This document shows, piece by piece, positions 48,301-56,787 of a stretch of 64,000 bases of DNA. The position numbers were made by a program, and so were the translations under genes. This stretch comes from an uncultured Bacteroidales bacterium. GTDB lineage: Bacteria > Bacteroidota > Bacteroidia > Bacteroidales > FEN-979. The first letter of the stretch is position 1, and each line of letters starts with the position of its first letter. A model generated the notes under the pieces. The model saw nothing but the letters and a program-made list of their open reading frames with translations, ran no database searches and was not told the origin of the DNA. The stretch is from the NCBI GenBank assembly GCA_903926565.1, contig CAIYJU010000122.1, positions 1 to 64,000 of the forward strand. Reading direction: 5' to 3'.

Positions 48301-48815
48301 TCGGTGCAGGAAGTACATTCTGGATTGAGCTGCCAATAACCGAAAAACAGATACGCCGGGAAAGTCAAAAGGAAATCAATGAAAAACTGACAGCAATGGA
48401 ATCAAAATTGCTTCCAAACACAGGAACCATATTGTATGTCGAAGACAACGTTCAGAATGCAGAACTTGTGGATGAAATTATCCGGAATTACCGGCCTGGA
48501 ATAAAGCTGATAACCTCCATTTATGGAAATACTGCCGTCACCCTTGCAACAGAACATAAACCAGGTTTAATCCTGCTCGACCTTGACCTGCCCGACATGG
48601 AAGGCATTGAGGTTTTAATAAACCTGATGGCTGATGAATCAATAAAATCAATCCCGGTTGTGATCATTTCTGCAGATGCCACACAACATCAGATTGAGAA
48701 ATTAATGTCAGCAGGCGCAAAAGATTATTTAACAAAACCGCTGGATATCAACCTGTTTTTGCAGACTGTAGATGTATGGATCGTAGGGAGAAAAAATCAG
48801 GAGATCGTTCCATAA
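42318..48815 (+). CDS. Giant multi-PAS hybrid histidine kinase
   Basis: The 2165 residues contain about twelve PAS/PAC units separated by 'DITERK'-type ends, with one GAF-like domain after the eighth ('ADFLSADRAYIFEIDLEENL'). HisKA has H1790 ('SRMSHELRTPMNS'), the HATPase domain has 'LNNAIKYN', 'DTGLGIPAEDI' and 'TEGTGLGLAVVKKI', and the terminal receiver has phosphoacceptor D2088 ('LILLDLDLPDMEG') and 'YLTKPLD'. There is no transmembrane helix, so the protein is cytoplasmic. Two receiver-kinase genes follow at 25 and 42 bp, forming one operon without a DNA-binding output. Its ends are closely similar to the kinase at 31422, which has only four PAS units. Confidence 0.92.
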   Translation: MKHTGNKSEASILRQKAEGLLQNRPTKTASQLSESEILKLYHDLEVHDIELTLLNDELLLAKEQADETSRKYTELYDFAPSGYFTISREGKILELNLTGAQLLGQNRSGLINSSFQNFISEMTKPFFNLFLNKTFKGKTKQTCEVALSKDSNPQSYLHLTGIIAGKEEQCLITATDITNRVREEESLRQSEERYRAIFENNHSIMLLIDPENGAIKDVNSAACDYYGWSHNEFCRKNISEINTISDEEVKHEMFLAFKENRSYYFFKHRLKNGELRDVEVASGPVQFHGSTLLYSIVHDITDRKTAEIALKERELQYRQLADSGQALIWTATPDKKCNYFNQVWLNFTGRSIEQELGDGWAEGIHPDDLDRCLTIFSTSFDQRKSFSMEYRLRRHDGVYRWLLDDGTPSFNIHGTFIGYIGHCLDINEQKQAEDKLTAQTLLLTNLIINMEEGILLEDSDRKILLTNQLFCDMFGIPAPPAALIGSDCSESAEQSKHLFRSPAKFVADLEIILAEKKTVLNDVLELADGRSFERDYIPTYLDRQYTGHLWKYRDITEREQSENRLKESEGKFRNITEQTDDLIAIADKNGVIIYASSSSEALFHISPEEMCGRNFAEFVEDSDMNRALGEFSKCIQGLGRVQNAEFRLKRSDGSLFTGEVNASLFQTHPHDGVLVIVRNIDERKANEAALRKLSLAIEQSPVSIVITDLNGIIEYANAKACETSGYPLRELFGSNPRVLKSETTSSDDYKQLWDTIISGQEWKGVFHNKNKNGELYWESATISPISDNTGKITHYLAVKEDITERKQAEEALKTSEAALNYAQEIARMGSWEMDMINNKYWWSDNNYRLIGIQPGDMTVSIDLFKNMVYPDDLSLLNETVENSIMNKKAVTVDFRVVMPDGRIRWIENNIVPVFDRETLLSVKGINIDITEKKQAESEILRLNADLEETIKKRTLQLSETNENLEKEIGTRLLAELELDREKQRLASIIEGTDVGTWEWNIQTGETIFNERWAEIIGYTLDEISPVSIETWMKFAHPDDLKMSGELLEKHFAGESDHYTFESRMKHKNGTWVWVLDRGKVHSRDLEGKPLLMSGTHQDISERKRSAEFQTELLHLSVQVTGIPISEIPAALNHALKRIADFLSADRAYIFEIDLEENLMSNTYEWCRKGIQPEIETLQNIPCNHLPMWFDQFTRNEPLLIRSVNDLPETWSTEREHFTQQGIQSLILIPMLIDNRLDGFVGLDNVENKRDYTNSEINILKVWSNMLASLISHQKKEDLLEQTRRNYETFFNTIDDFLFVLGEKGDILHTNTTVTRRLGYDSEELMGQSVLMVHPPERREEAGRIVGEMLAGTAEFCPVPLVTKAGDYLSVETKVKPGFWDGKPVIFGVTKDVSKIKLSEEKFSKAFQLNGALVAISDFDGRFIDVNDTFLKTLGYSREEVIGNTSLSLQMFVDPASRAAAADSVKQGHPVKDLELLVKTKSGEIKVGLYSIDSIHIGKDLCLLTMMIDITERKQAEQAVLDSEIKQSTLISNISDVIGIMGVDGVMKYKSPNIEKYFGWQPNDLEGTNGWLTVHPKDRERLKTVFIDLLKKDNSSATVEYDYLCKDGSYKPIELTAINLVNNTVINGVLLNYHDITERKHAEAELLDSETRFSLFMDYLPAVVFLKDHEGRTLFVNQYMEDAFGASGWVGKTMLEVFPDELGEKLVSDDISSMELGYQKIEERLVQLDGKLHHYETQKFTIDRPGKEPLLAGISLDITDRKRAEEEILKSKDEAEKANLAKSEFLSRMSHELRTPMNSILGFAQLLNMGELNPKQKKGINHILNSGKHLLGLIDEVLDISRIESGRLSLFPEPVLLSGIVAETIDTVQPLADARKLRLELVNSPATQLFVMTDKKLLKQVLINLLNNAIKYNTEGGSVKINMEALHPDDPHFGSVRIAVTDTGLGIPAEDIPKIFAPFERIGAEKSQTEGTGLGLAVVKKIMDAMEGAVGVESIVGAGSTFWIELPITEKQIRRESQKEINEKLTAMESKLLPNTGTILYVEDNVQNAELVDEIIRNYRPGIKLITSIYGNTAVTLATEHKPGLILLDLDLPDMEGIEVLINLMADESIKSIPVVIISADATQHQIEKLMSAGAKDYLTKPLDINLFLQTVDVWIVGRKNQEIVP

Positions 48816-48840
48816 AAACTATTTTAAACAACCACAAACC

Positions 48841-49950
48841 ATGATTGATTCAACATTTAAAAATGCAAATATCCTTATCGTGGATGATAAGGAAGCCAAT
48901 ATTGCTGTTTTAGAAGGTCTGCTTGACGAATTAGGATACAGGAATTATAAATCTCTGACCGACTCCCGCCGCGTCCTGAGCCTGGTAGGCTCATTCAAAC
49001 CGGATTTGATCCTGCTCGATTTAATGATGCCATTCCTGAGTGGTTTTGATGTGATGAAAGAGATAAAAGCGATACTCCCGCCCAATTCTTACATCCCCAT
49101 CCTTGTACTTACGGCCGATATAACACCTGAAGCCAAACAACGGGCCCTCTCTGAAGGAGCAAAGGATTTTCTTTCCAAGCCCTTTGACCTCAATGAAGTG
49201 GGCCTTCGGATAAAAAATCTGCTCGAAACACGCTACTTTCATCAAATGCTCGAAAAACAGAATCATATTTTAAAGGACGTCAACAAGGAACTTGAGGCAT
49301 ACTCCTATTCCATATCGCACGATTTACGGGCCCCGTTACGGCATATTACCAGCTTTATTGCTATTCTGAAAGAGAGTAAAACCGTGGTAACGGAAGAAGA
49401 GATCAGAATCATGGATATTATTTCCGGAGGAGCCGTTGAGATGTCAAAACTGATCGAAGCCATCCTGTCATTTTCGAGGCTGCATCGCACTGCATTGCAA
49501 AAAAACACCATCAACACCAAAAACCTGGTCAACCAGGTCATCCGGGTTTTCAAACCGGACATACAAAACAGAAATATCACCTTTGAAATTGGACAACTGC
49601 ATGATTGTAAAGGTGATGAGCAACTGTTAAAACAAGTTTGGATGAACCTGATTTCGAATGCAATTAAATATACTGAAAAAAAGACAAAAGCAATTGTGGA
49701 GATAGGCAGTTTCTCCCGTGAGAACGAGATAATTTACTATATAAAAGACAATGGAGCAGGTTTTGACATGAAGTATGTAAAAAAATTATTCGGTGTATTC
49801 AAACGGCTGCATAAAGCCAGTGATTTCGAAGGAACAGGAATAGGACTGGCGAATGTAAACAGCATCATCACACGTCACGGAGGGCGATGCAGGGCCAAAG
49901 GGAAAGTTGACCAGGGAGCAACATTCTTCTTCAGCCTGCCCAGCGCCTGA
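48841..49950 (+). CDS. Receiver-histidine kinase protein
   Basis: The 369 residues have an N-terminal receiver (D15-D16 acidic pair, phosphoacceptor D60 in 'LILLDLMMPFLSG', K113 in 'FLSKPFD'). A coiled link leads to a HisKA domain with H160 ('SYSISHDLRAPLRH', the phytochrome-type H-box) and a HATPase domain ('LISNAIKYTEKK', 'DNGAGFDMKYVKKL', 'GTGIGLANV'). The receiver comes first, so the kinase is probably controlled by phosphotransfer from another kinase, with the giant upstream kinase as the obvious candidate. No sensor domain is present. Confidence 0.92.
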   Translation: MIDSTFKNANILIVDDKEANIAVLEGLLDELGYRNYKSLTDSRRVLSLVGSFKPDLILLDLMMPFLSGFDVMKEIKAILPPNSYIPILVLTADITPEAKQRALSEGAKDFLSKPFDLNEVGLRIKNLLETRYFHQMLEKQNHILKDVNKELEAYSYSISHDLRAPLRHITSFIAILKESKTVVTEEEIRIMDIISGGAVEMSKLIEAILSFSRLHRTALQKNTINTKNLVNQVIRVFKPDIQNRNITFEIGQLHDCKGDEQLLKQVWMNLISNAIKYTEKKTKAIVEIGSFSRENEIIYYIKDNGAGFDMKYVKKLFGVFKRLHKASDFEGTGIGLANVNSIITRHGGRCRAKGKVDQGATFFFSLPSA

Positions 49951-49992
49951 CCTCAAGTACGACGGTTAAACAACTACTAATCTGCTTTTTAC

Positions 49993-51189
49993 ATGATAAA
50001 TTCAACAATAAAAAATGCAAACATCCTCATTGTGGATGATAAGCAGGCGAATATTGACATCCTGGTCGATTTCCTTGAAGTAATGGATTACACGAATCTG
50101 CGTGCCACAATCGATCCGCGGCTGGTTTTAACCCTTTTCGAATCGTTCAAACCCGATCTGATCCTCCTCGATCTGATGATGCCTTACCTGAGTGGTTTCG
50201 ATGTGATGGATCAGTTGAAAACAGTGATTCCTTCCAATACTTATCTTCCTATTCTTGTGCTTACTGCCGACATAGCCGTTGAGACAAAACAACGTGCCCT
50301 TGAATACGGTGCGAAGGATTTTCTTTCGAAACCGTTTGACCTGGTAGAAGTGGGCCTTCGCATTGAAAATCTCCTTGAAACACGGAATCTTCATCTGCAA
50401 TTGCAAAACCAGAATCAGATTTTAGAAGTAAAAGTGAAGGAACGAACCCTCGAACTGAGCAAAGCTTACCGGGATCTGGAAGTAGCAAACACCGAGTTGC
50501 AGGCATTAAACCAGGCCAAGGTCGGCTTTCTTCAACTCATCAGTCACGAAATCAGGACCCCTCTCAATGGAATAAAGGGCTTTACAAGCATTCTCAAATC
50601 CGAGATTCATGCCCCCGAATTGCTGGAATATCTGGAATTCCTGGAAACCTCAACAGCAAGGCTTGAAAAATTCTCCTACCAGGCCCTGATGATCACCGAG
50701 TTACGCACACAAAAGACACAGATTAAAATAGAGAAGGTCTCCCTGCATGAACTTTTCAATATCTCGAACATCCATCTTCAGGAGAAGATCCGATCAAAGA
50801 AAACACACATTCTGCTTCAAAATGATCCATCGGTTTTTATAATACCGGGCAACGGGAAATATCTCCAGGTCTGCTTTGATAGCCTTATTGAAAATGCCGT
50901 TAAATATTCACCGCCTGATGAGGTTGTTATCGTAAAAGTTTACACAGATCATGAGGTCATTATTTGCGAATTCACCGATAACGGGCCGGGGTTTTCTTCT
51001 GACGCACTCAATAATCTTTTTGGCCTGTTTTCAGTTGGAGAAAGACACATCGACCAAAATACAGGATTAAACCTTGCATTGATAAAGCTCATTATGAATG
51101 CGCATCAGGGTCAGATTGAGGTTATGAATAACCAGCCTACAGGGGCAACGGTGCGCCTGACGCTTCCCATCAGTAAAGAAACTCTCTAA
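49993..51189 (+). CDS. Receiver-histidine kinase protein (second, divergent kinase core)
   Basis: The 398 residues begin with a receiver very like the preceding one (D60, 'LSKPFDL'). A coiled coil (about 140-175) and a HisKA domain with H185 ('LQLISHEIRTPLNGIKG') follow. The ATPase domain keeps the N box ('LIENAVKYS') and 'DNGPGFSSDALNNLF', but the G2 region reads 'QNTGLNLALIKLI' instead of 'GTGLGLA', so ATP handling may be altered. The receivers of the two neighbouring proteins are more alike than their kinase parts, which suggests domain swapping after duplication. The next gene starts 1 bp after the stop. Confidence 0.9.
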   Translation: MINSTIKNANILIVDDKQANIDILVDFLEVMDYTNLRATIDPRLVLTLFESFKPDLILLDLMMPYLSGFDVMDQLKTVIPSNTYLPILVLTADIAVETKQRALEYGAKDFLSKPFDLVEVGLRIENLLETRNLHLQLQNQNQILEVKVKERTLELSKAYRDLEVANTELQALNQAKVGFLQLISHEIRTPLNGIKGFTSILKSEIHAPELLEYLEFLETSTARLEKFSYQALMITELRTQKTQIKIEKVSLHELFNISNIHLQEKIRSKKTHILLQNDPSVFIIPGNGKYLQVCFDSLIENAVKYSPPDEVVIVKVYTDHEVIICEFTDNGPGFSSDALNNLFGLFSVGERHIDQNTGLNLALIKLIMNAHQGQIEVMNNQPTGATVRLTLPISKETL

Positions 51190-51190
51190 A

Positions 51191-54100
51191 GTGAAGAAAC
51201 TCTCTATTTACCTGTGTATTTTAAATATGCTTTTTACTGTTTCGTGTATTTACGGGCAACAACCGAACTCAAAGCCGATAAAACCCGGGATCTACGACCG
51301 GGTGGATACCCGGGTAGATAACATGCGTTACTGGATGACAATGGCTGAAAAGGGATTGACACCCTATAATCCATCCATCCCTTTGACGCCGGATGTGTTC
51401 AAAGGCAGCGGGATCATGATGCGGGGGGTCAAAACATCCAACTCCCCCGATATCCCGGTTACGAACCTGACCAATGTAACTGAAAGTGAAAACTCTGTGT
51501 TTATTGACCCCGACAATGCCGACCACATTCTTAATTCGAATAATTCAACATCCTGGAACGGCACCACCTACGGCACAATATACGGTGCCAACTATTTCAG
51601 TTCAGCCAACGCCGGTATTGGCTGGGCGGGAAGCGCCTATGGCGCGGGCGGATCAAACGGCGGTGACCCCACTACCGCCATCGGCCTGAACGGCCGGGAA
51701 TATGTAAACTTTATCAGCAACACCTCAGGGCAGGGCATTGCATTTTCCGATAACGGGACCTCCTGGACGGCAGCAACCGTTTCACCCAATCCTGGCGAAC
51801 TGGCCGATAAGAACCATATGTGGATCGATAATAAACCGTCAAGTCCGCACGAAGGCAATGTGTATGTGGCATGGACAGATTTCGGAGGCACCGACGACAG
51901 CGAGATCAAGATCTCCCGTTCAACAAATGACGGTGTTGCATGGAGCCCCCCTATGAAGATCAGCGCCGGCGTCAATGCCGGGTATCTGAACCAGGGGGTA
52001 AACCTGCAGACAGGCCCCGGCGGACAAGTCTATGCAGCATGGACGATTTATGACAGCTGGCCGGCGGACGAAAAAGCCATCGGGTTTGCGAGATCGACCG
52101 ACGGGGGCGTCAGCTTTCAGCCCGCGGCAAGGGTGATCTCCAACATCAAAGGCATCCGGAAAACGGGCGTGCTGAAAGACCACAGGGTGAATTCCTACCC
52201 GGTTATGGCGGTGGATATCAGCGGAGGCCCCTATAATGGCAACATCTATATCGTCTGGACCAATACCGGCACTCCCGGCATCAACACGGGAACCAACAAG
52301 AGTGTTTACATGATCCGGTCATCTGATGAAGGATCGACATGGTCGGTACCTGTGCGGGTAAACCAGGGGCCGAACCTGGCCGGCAAGGAGGCGTATTTCC
52401 CATGGATCAGCTGTGACACGGAAACAGGCGCCCTGAGCGTGGTGTTTTACGATGACAGGGATGTCTCTGCCACCCAGTGCGAAGTATTTACAGCCTGTTC
52501 AACCGACGCCGGCAACAGCTGGACCGACTTCAGGGTGAGTGACGTGGCATTTACCCCGCTGGCCATTCCGGGCCTCGCGGCAGGGTACATGGGTGACTAT
52601 CTGGGAATTACCTCAAAAGGAGGAAAAGTGTATCCCTGCTGGACCGATAACCGGGGCGGTGTTTACATGACCTACGTATCTCCGTTTGAACTGGGACCGA
52701 ATGCCAGGTTTGCTGCAGTAAATTCAACCATCTGCACAGGGTCGGCGGCAACATTTACAGATATGTCAACCGGTGGTCCGACCACCTGGACATGGAGCTT
52801 TCCGGGAGGGACACCATCGGCGTATGTTGGTCAAAATCCTCCGGCTGTCACCTATTCAATCCCCGGCATTTACGATGTTACGCTCACCGTTTCTGATGGC
52901 ACAGCAAGCGATACTGAAACCAAAACCGGTTACATCACCGTGAAGGACGTGATCGCAGCCTTCACGAATACCCCGGCCACGGTTGCAACTGAAAACTCTG
53001 TGACATTCACCGATCAGTCGTTATGTAACCCGGTTACCTGGCAATGGTCCTTCCCGGGGGGAACTCCTTCCTCTTTCAACGGCCAGAATCCTCCACCGGT
53101 ATTATATTATACCATCGGGACTTATGATGTTACCCTGGTTGTGACAACACCCGGTGCATCCGACACGATCACAAAGAACGGTTGCATCACTGTTTTTGAT
53201 CCGGTGTTTAAAATCACCAATGGCTCCGTCATCACCTGTACCGGCAATTTTTACGACTCGGGCGGCCCGTCAGCCAGCTACCAGAACGACGAAACCTTCA
53301 CCGAAACATTTCACCCTTCCACCGCCGGGGCACAGATCAGGTTTGCCTTTACCTCCTTCTCAACGGAAATAAACCGGGATACGCTGACCATCTACAATGG
53401 CGTAAATTCCGCTGCACCGCTGATCGGCAAATATTTCGGCACCAACAGTCCCGGAACCGTCACAGCCTCAAACACAACAGGTGCATTAACCTTCCGGTTC
53501 CATTCCGATGGAAGCATTATAAAAACAGGATGGGCGGCAACAATCAGCTGTTACAGCATCACAGTTCCGCCTGTTGCTGATTTTTCAGCATCTTCCACCA
53601 ACCCGATGGTCGCGCACACGGTTACTTTCACCGATCTGTCAGCGAATTTCCCGACAACCTGGAACTGGTCGTTCACCCCGCCAACGGTTGTATTTACCGG
53701 CGGAACAAGCGCCTTTTCACAAAATCCGCAGGTTCAGTTTTCGGCTCCCGGCGCATATTCCGTCACCCTCACTACGACCAACACGGTGGGGTCGGATTCA
53801 AAAACAAAGACGGACTATATCAATGTGGCCAATTGCACAATTTCCACCTTTCCCTGGACCGAAGGGTTTGAAAGCGGAGGAGTGATGCCAAATTGCTGGA
53901 CCCAGGCACAGGTAAATAATTCAGGGTTAAGCTGGAGCTTTGTTTCCGGCAACGGGGGCAGCAACCCTGCATCAGCCCACGGGGGAACATACAATGCCTG
54001 TTTGAAGGACAACAATTCTGCCGACAATAAAACCCGGCTGATCACCCCCCTGCTCAACCTGTCATCCATCACGAGCCCCCAGCTTGGTTTCTGGCATACC

Positions 54101-54844
54101 CAGGCCGAATGGTATGGCACCCAGGACCAGCTGTTTGTTTACTGCAGGATATCCACCGCCACCACATGGACGCTGCTGGCCACCTATACGGCCAGTATTA
54201 CGGCATGGACCCATGAAACAATCGCATTACCTTCCACACCAGGCAGTTATTACATCGCTTTTGAAGGAAATGCAAAATGGGGACGCGGGGTGTGCATTGA
54301 TGATATCGAGGTCGGCATTCCGGCAAGCCAGGCACTTCAAAATATCAGTGTTGCCGGCAACCGCTGTGATAATGCCACGCAAACCCTTACCATTGCGGGA
54401 AGCGCAACAACATTCACCGTTCTGAACGGGGGAAGCGCCACCCTGATCGCCGGTCAGAACATCCTGTTTAACCCTTCAATATCTGTTACGCAAGGAGGCT
54501 ACCTCCACGCCTATATCGCTCCTTCCGGGCCATATTGCACAGTTCCTGCCATGACGGCAGCAGTAATGGGCGAAAAGGAAATGACGATGAAACCGGAACC
54601 GCTTTTTTTCCGCATCTATCCAAACCCGACCACCGGCACATTCACTCTTGAACTGAACGGGTACACACCATCTGAAAAAACAAGTGTAACCATCTACAGC
54701 ATGAACGGGAAAAACATCCTTTCAGCCGTGATAGCCGATGAAATAAAACATGATTTCTCCATTTCCGCCTGGCCTGCAGGAATCTACCTCGTCAGGGTTG
54801 CTGGTGAAAAAAACGCGGGAACGGTGAAGATCATCAAACGCTGA
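51191..54844 (+). CDS. PKD-rich T9SS protein with sialidase-like propeller, CUB-like and MAM-like domains
   Basis: The 1217 residues start at a GTG 1 bp after the kinase stop; the start gives a signal peptide ('MKKLSIYLC'...'CIYGQQ'). Regions in order are a BNR-type propeller (about 90-500, 'SDNGTSWTAA', 'STNDGVAWSP', 'STDGGVSFQP', 'SSDEGSTWSV', 'STDAGNSWTD'), PKD domains (about 503-585, 586-672 and 795-880, each with 'WNWSF'-type cores), a CUB-like domain (about 675-790), a MAM/concanavalin-like domain (about 883-1040), a small beta module (about 1043-1125) and a T9SS sorting domain ('IYPNPTTGTFTLEL', 'WPAGIYLVRVAG'). It should be cell-surface or secreted. Co-transcription with three kinases is unusual for T9SS cargo and suggests a regulated surface function. 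Confidence 0.85.
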   Translation: MKKLSIYLCILNMLFTVSCIYGQQPNSKPIKPGIYDRVDTRVDNMRYWMTMAEKGLTPYNPSIPLTPDVFKGSGIMMRGVKTSNSPDIPVTNLTNVTESENSVFIDPDNADHILNSNNSTSWNGTTYGTIYGANYFSSANAGIGWAGSAYGAGGSNGGDPTTAIGLNGREYVNFISNTSGQGIAFSDNGTSWTAATVSPNPGELADKNHMWIDNKPSSPHEGNVYVAWTDFGGTDDSEIKISRSTNDGVAWSPPMKISAGVNAGYLNQGVNLQTGPGGQVYAAWTIYDSWPADEKAIGFARSTDGGVSFQPAARVISNIKGIRKTGVLKDHRVNSYPVMAVDISGGPYNGNIYIVWTNTGTPGINTGTNKSVYMIRSSDEGSTWSVPVRVNQGPNLAGKEAYFPWISCDTETGALSVVFYDDRDVSATQCEVFTACSTDAGNSWTDFRVSDVAFTPLAIPGLAAGYMGDYLGITSKGGKVYPCWTDNRGGVYMTYVSPFELGPNARFAAVNSTICTGSAATFTDMSTGGPTTWTWSFPGGTPSAYVGQNPPAVTYSIPGIYDVTLTVSDGTASDTETKTGYITVKDVIAAFTNTPATVATENSVTFTDQSLCNPVTWQWSFPGGTPSSFNGQNPPPVLYYTIGTYDVTLVVTTPGASDTITKNGCITVFDPVFKITNGSVITCTGNFYDSGGPSASYQNDETFTETFHPSTAGAQIRFAFTSFSTEINRDTLTIYNGVNSAAPLIGKYFGTNSPGTVTASNTTGALTFRFHSDGSIIKTGWAATISCYSITVPPVADFSASSTNPMVAHTVTFTDLSANFPTTWNWSFTPPTVVFTGGTSAFSQNPQVQFSAPGAYSVTLTTTNTVGSDSKTKTDYINVANCTISTFPWTEGFESGGVMPNCWTQAQVNNSGLSWSFVSGNGGSNPASAHGGTYNACLKDNNSADNKTRLITPLLNLSSITSPQLGFWHTQAEWYGTQDQLFVYCRISTATTWTLLATYTASITAWTHETIALPSTPGSYYIAFEGNAKWGRGVCIDDIEVGIPASQALQNISVAGNRCDNATQTLTIAGSATTFTVLNGGSATLIAGQNILFNPSISVTQGGYLHAYIAPSGPYCTVPAMTAAVMGEKEMTMKPEPLFFRIYPNPTTGTFTLELNGYTPSEKTSVTIYSMNGKNILSAVIADEIKHDFSISAWPAGIYLVRVAGEKNAGTVKIIKR

Positions 54845-55141
54845 CCGATCAGGATGTCATTGACAGGGTGCCGGGAACACGAGTATTTCCTGACCCCCAA
54901 ACATTGTCCAATCAGATTTTTCGTCTAAATTTGCTATCAACGAAAACTCCGCGTGGCATCCGTGCTCCTTTGCTCAAGGAAATGTAATGAAGTTGCTCCG
55001 GCAGGCTGAATTGGCTGTATCTGAATTGCAGGGAACCTGAAAATTAAACATTCAAGCTCCTTCTGCATCTGCAATTTAGTATTCATTCCAGTTTTAATGT
55101 CAGTTGGAGAGTTGATTTAATGCCTGTCCGGCAATCATCGC

Positions 55142-56566
55142 CTATGGATTCCGGATGCAACGCACAGAAAATCCATACGATTTTTGGTCATCGATCATAC
55201 CACTGAAAGTCGTGTTCAGGTAAAGGTATTTACCGACAGAGACACTCAATTGGGTACCTGACCAGTACCCGCTTACGGAGCCTCGGCTGGTAAGCAATCC
55301 GGTGTTATTCATGAGGTACCCGCCCAGATGGAGCTTTAACGCTGAATTATACGCAGCAAATGAAGTTGTCCAGCCACCTAATGCATCCACATTCGTCCAT
55401 TCCGATCCGGTGGGCATGCGCCAGCCGCTACCAAGTTCTGAATTACAGGGGTCGTTGGCCGTGACCCAGTCCGAATTTTCACTGAAACTAACTATCCATG
55501 CACTGTTTGGCGTCCTAACTGCCCCATCATGTTTATACCCCTGCTTGTTATTGAACTGCCAGTACCATCCCGCTGAAAGTTCAGTAGCATCACCTGATGA
55601 AGTGGCCTGCTGACTGGCACCCAGGTTTCGGGAGATCCAGCATTTTGTAGCTTCACCCGGGATATTGGTCACGGTACCATATGTTACTGTTTTATCAACA
55701 GGCGCAACACCACCTGCTGCTACATGGTTGACTGGGATGGTATTCGTGCAAACCCAGCAGGCGATTGTTGATTGGGTTAAAACCAGTGAATTGGAGCAGC
55801 CACAACCGTTGTAAGCCCATACATACCGGGAATAAGCCGTTCCGCAGGTCAAACCGGCTTCATTTTTAGTGACGGCGGTTCCCATATCAATGGCTGTTTC
55901 AAAATCATCCACCGTATTCCATCGGTATCCTGTCGCATTGGGAACGGAATTCCAGTTCCACACAATAGCGGTTGGCAATGCAACATGCGTTCCGGCAGTT
56001 GCGGGCCCGGGGGCGGCAGGTGGTATATGCTGACTCAGAGCAACTGCCGACGATTCACCACAGGCGCTATAGGCCCAGACAAATCTCGAATAGGTGACAT
56101 TGCAGCTCGTGCCTGTCTCGGTTTTTGAGAGAGCGCTCCCCATATCGATGGCCGATTCGTAATCGGGGGTGGTGTTCCACCGGTAGCCGGAAGCGCCGGG
56201 AACAGCCAGCCAGTTCCAGGTCACCTGGTTAGGAGCCATCTGGTGAACGCCCTCCACCGGCTGACTTACGAAACACGGAGCAAAAGTGAACCACGATCCG
56301 GCGGTGAAGATGCTCAGCGAGCCATTCGTTCCGCAATTCGTGCAATACACCATCAATCCGTCGCCGGGGCTCACAATGGCATTGCGTTCGGCCCTGGTCA
56401 TGCGCGGGACAAACATCCCTTTCGTGGTTGATTTCACATCGAGCATGGCGGATGGATCCGGGATGCTGTTGTCTGTATTGATGCTAACCTGGGCACGGGC
56501 CATGGTAAATATTGCGAGGAACATAAGACAGATAAGGTTTTTCATAATTATATTTTTTGTACTCAT
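55142..56566 (-). CDS. FISUMP-domain secreted protein
   Basis: The 474 residues begin with a signal peptide; the start may be 56566 or the ATG at 56545 ('MKNLICLMF'). Residues about 30-95 ('VSINTDNSIPDPSAMLDVKS', 'KGMFVPRMT') are a tail-fibre-like start common in Bacteroidota surface proteins. Two similar modules of about 85 residues follow ('SGYRWNTTPDYESAIDMGSA' and 'TGYRWNTVDDFETAIDMGTA', each ending 'SRYVWAY.ACG'). The C-terminal half is a FISUMP domain ('KCWISRNLGASQQ', 'GWRMPTGSEWTNV', 'YGFSVRCIRN'). No T9SS sorting domain follows, unlike its neighbours. It is probably exported; the function is unknown. Confidence 0.78.
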   Translation of the reverse strand: MSTKNIIMKNLICLMFLAIFTMARAQVSINTDNSIPDPSAMLDVKSTTKGMFVPRMTRAERNAIVSPGDGLMVYCTNCGTNGSLSIFTAGSWFTFAPCFVSQPVEGVHQMAPNQVTWNWLAVPGASGYRWNTTPDYESAIDMGSALSKTETGTSCNVTYSRFVWAYSACGESSAVALSQHIPPAAPGPATAGTHVALPTAIVWNWNSVPNATGYRWNTVDDFETAIDMGTAVTKNEAGLTCGTAYSRYVWAYNGCGCSNSLVLTQSTIACWVCTNTIPVNHVAAGGVAPVDKTVTYGTVTNIPGEATKCWISRNLGASQQATSSGDATELSAGWYWQFNNKQGYKHDGAVRTPNSAWIVSFSENSDWVTANDPCNSELGSGWRMPTGSEWTNVDALGGWTTSFAAYNSALKLHLGGYLMNNTGLLTSRGSVSGYWSGTQLSVSVGKYLYLNTTFSGMIDDQKSYGFSVRCIRNP

Positions 56567-56675
56567 TTGTTTTCTATGTTTTCTATCAGGGTGAGGACTT
56601 TTTTCATGGATTTTTTTAACAGTATCGAAAATAATCCCTTAAGAAACAATTAATTGTATCCTTTTGTACAGGTTT

Positions 56676-56787
56676 CATTTTTTTCTCTGTGCTCCTTCTG
56701 TGTTTCCTCCGTAAACCTTCTATGTTGCAAAATTTATCACACAGAGAACCAAGGAGAAAATGCACAAAGGCCACAGAGAAAAAAATC
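56676..56787. repeat. Imperfect inverted repeat of the 'cacagagaacaaaggag' type
   Basis: The left arm 'tttttttctctgtgctcctt' pairs with the right arm ending 'ccacagagaaaaaaa'. It ends at the stop codon of the minus-strand gene at 56786 and may serve as its terminator. It belongs with the repeats at 19943, 29378 and 58204. Confidence 0.7.

Noticed and set aside
54930-54937. TAAATTTG as a promoter
   Set aside because: No plus-strand gene follows; the next gene is on the minus strand and ends at 55142.
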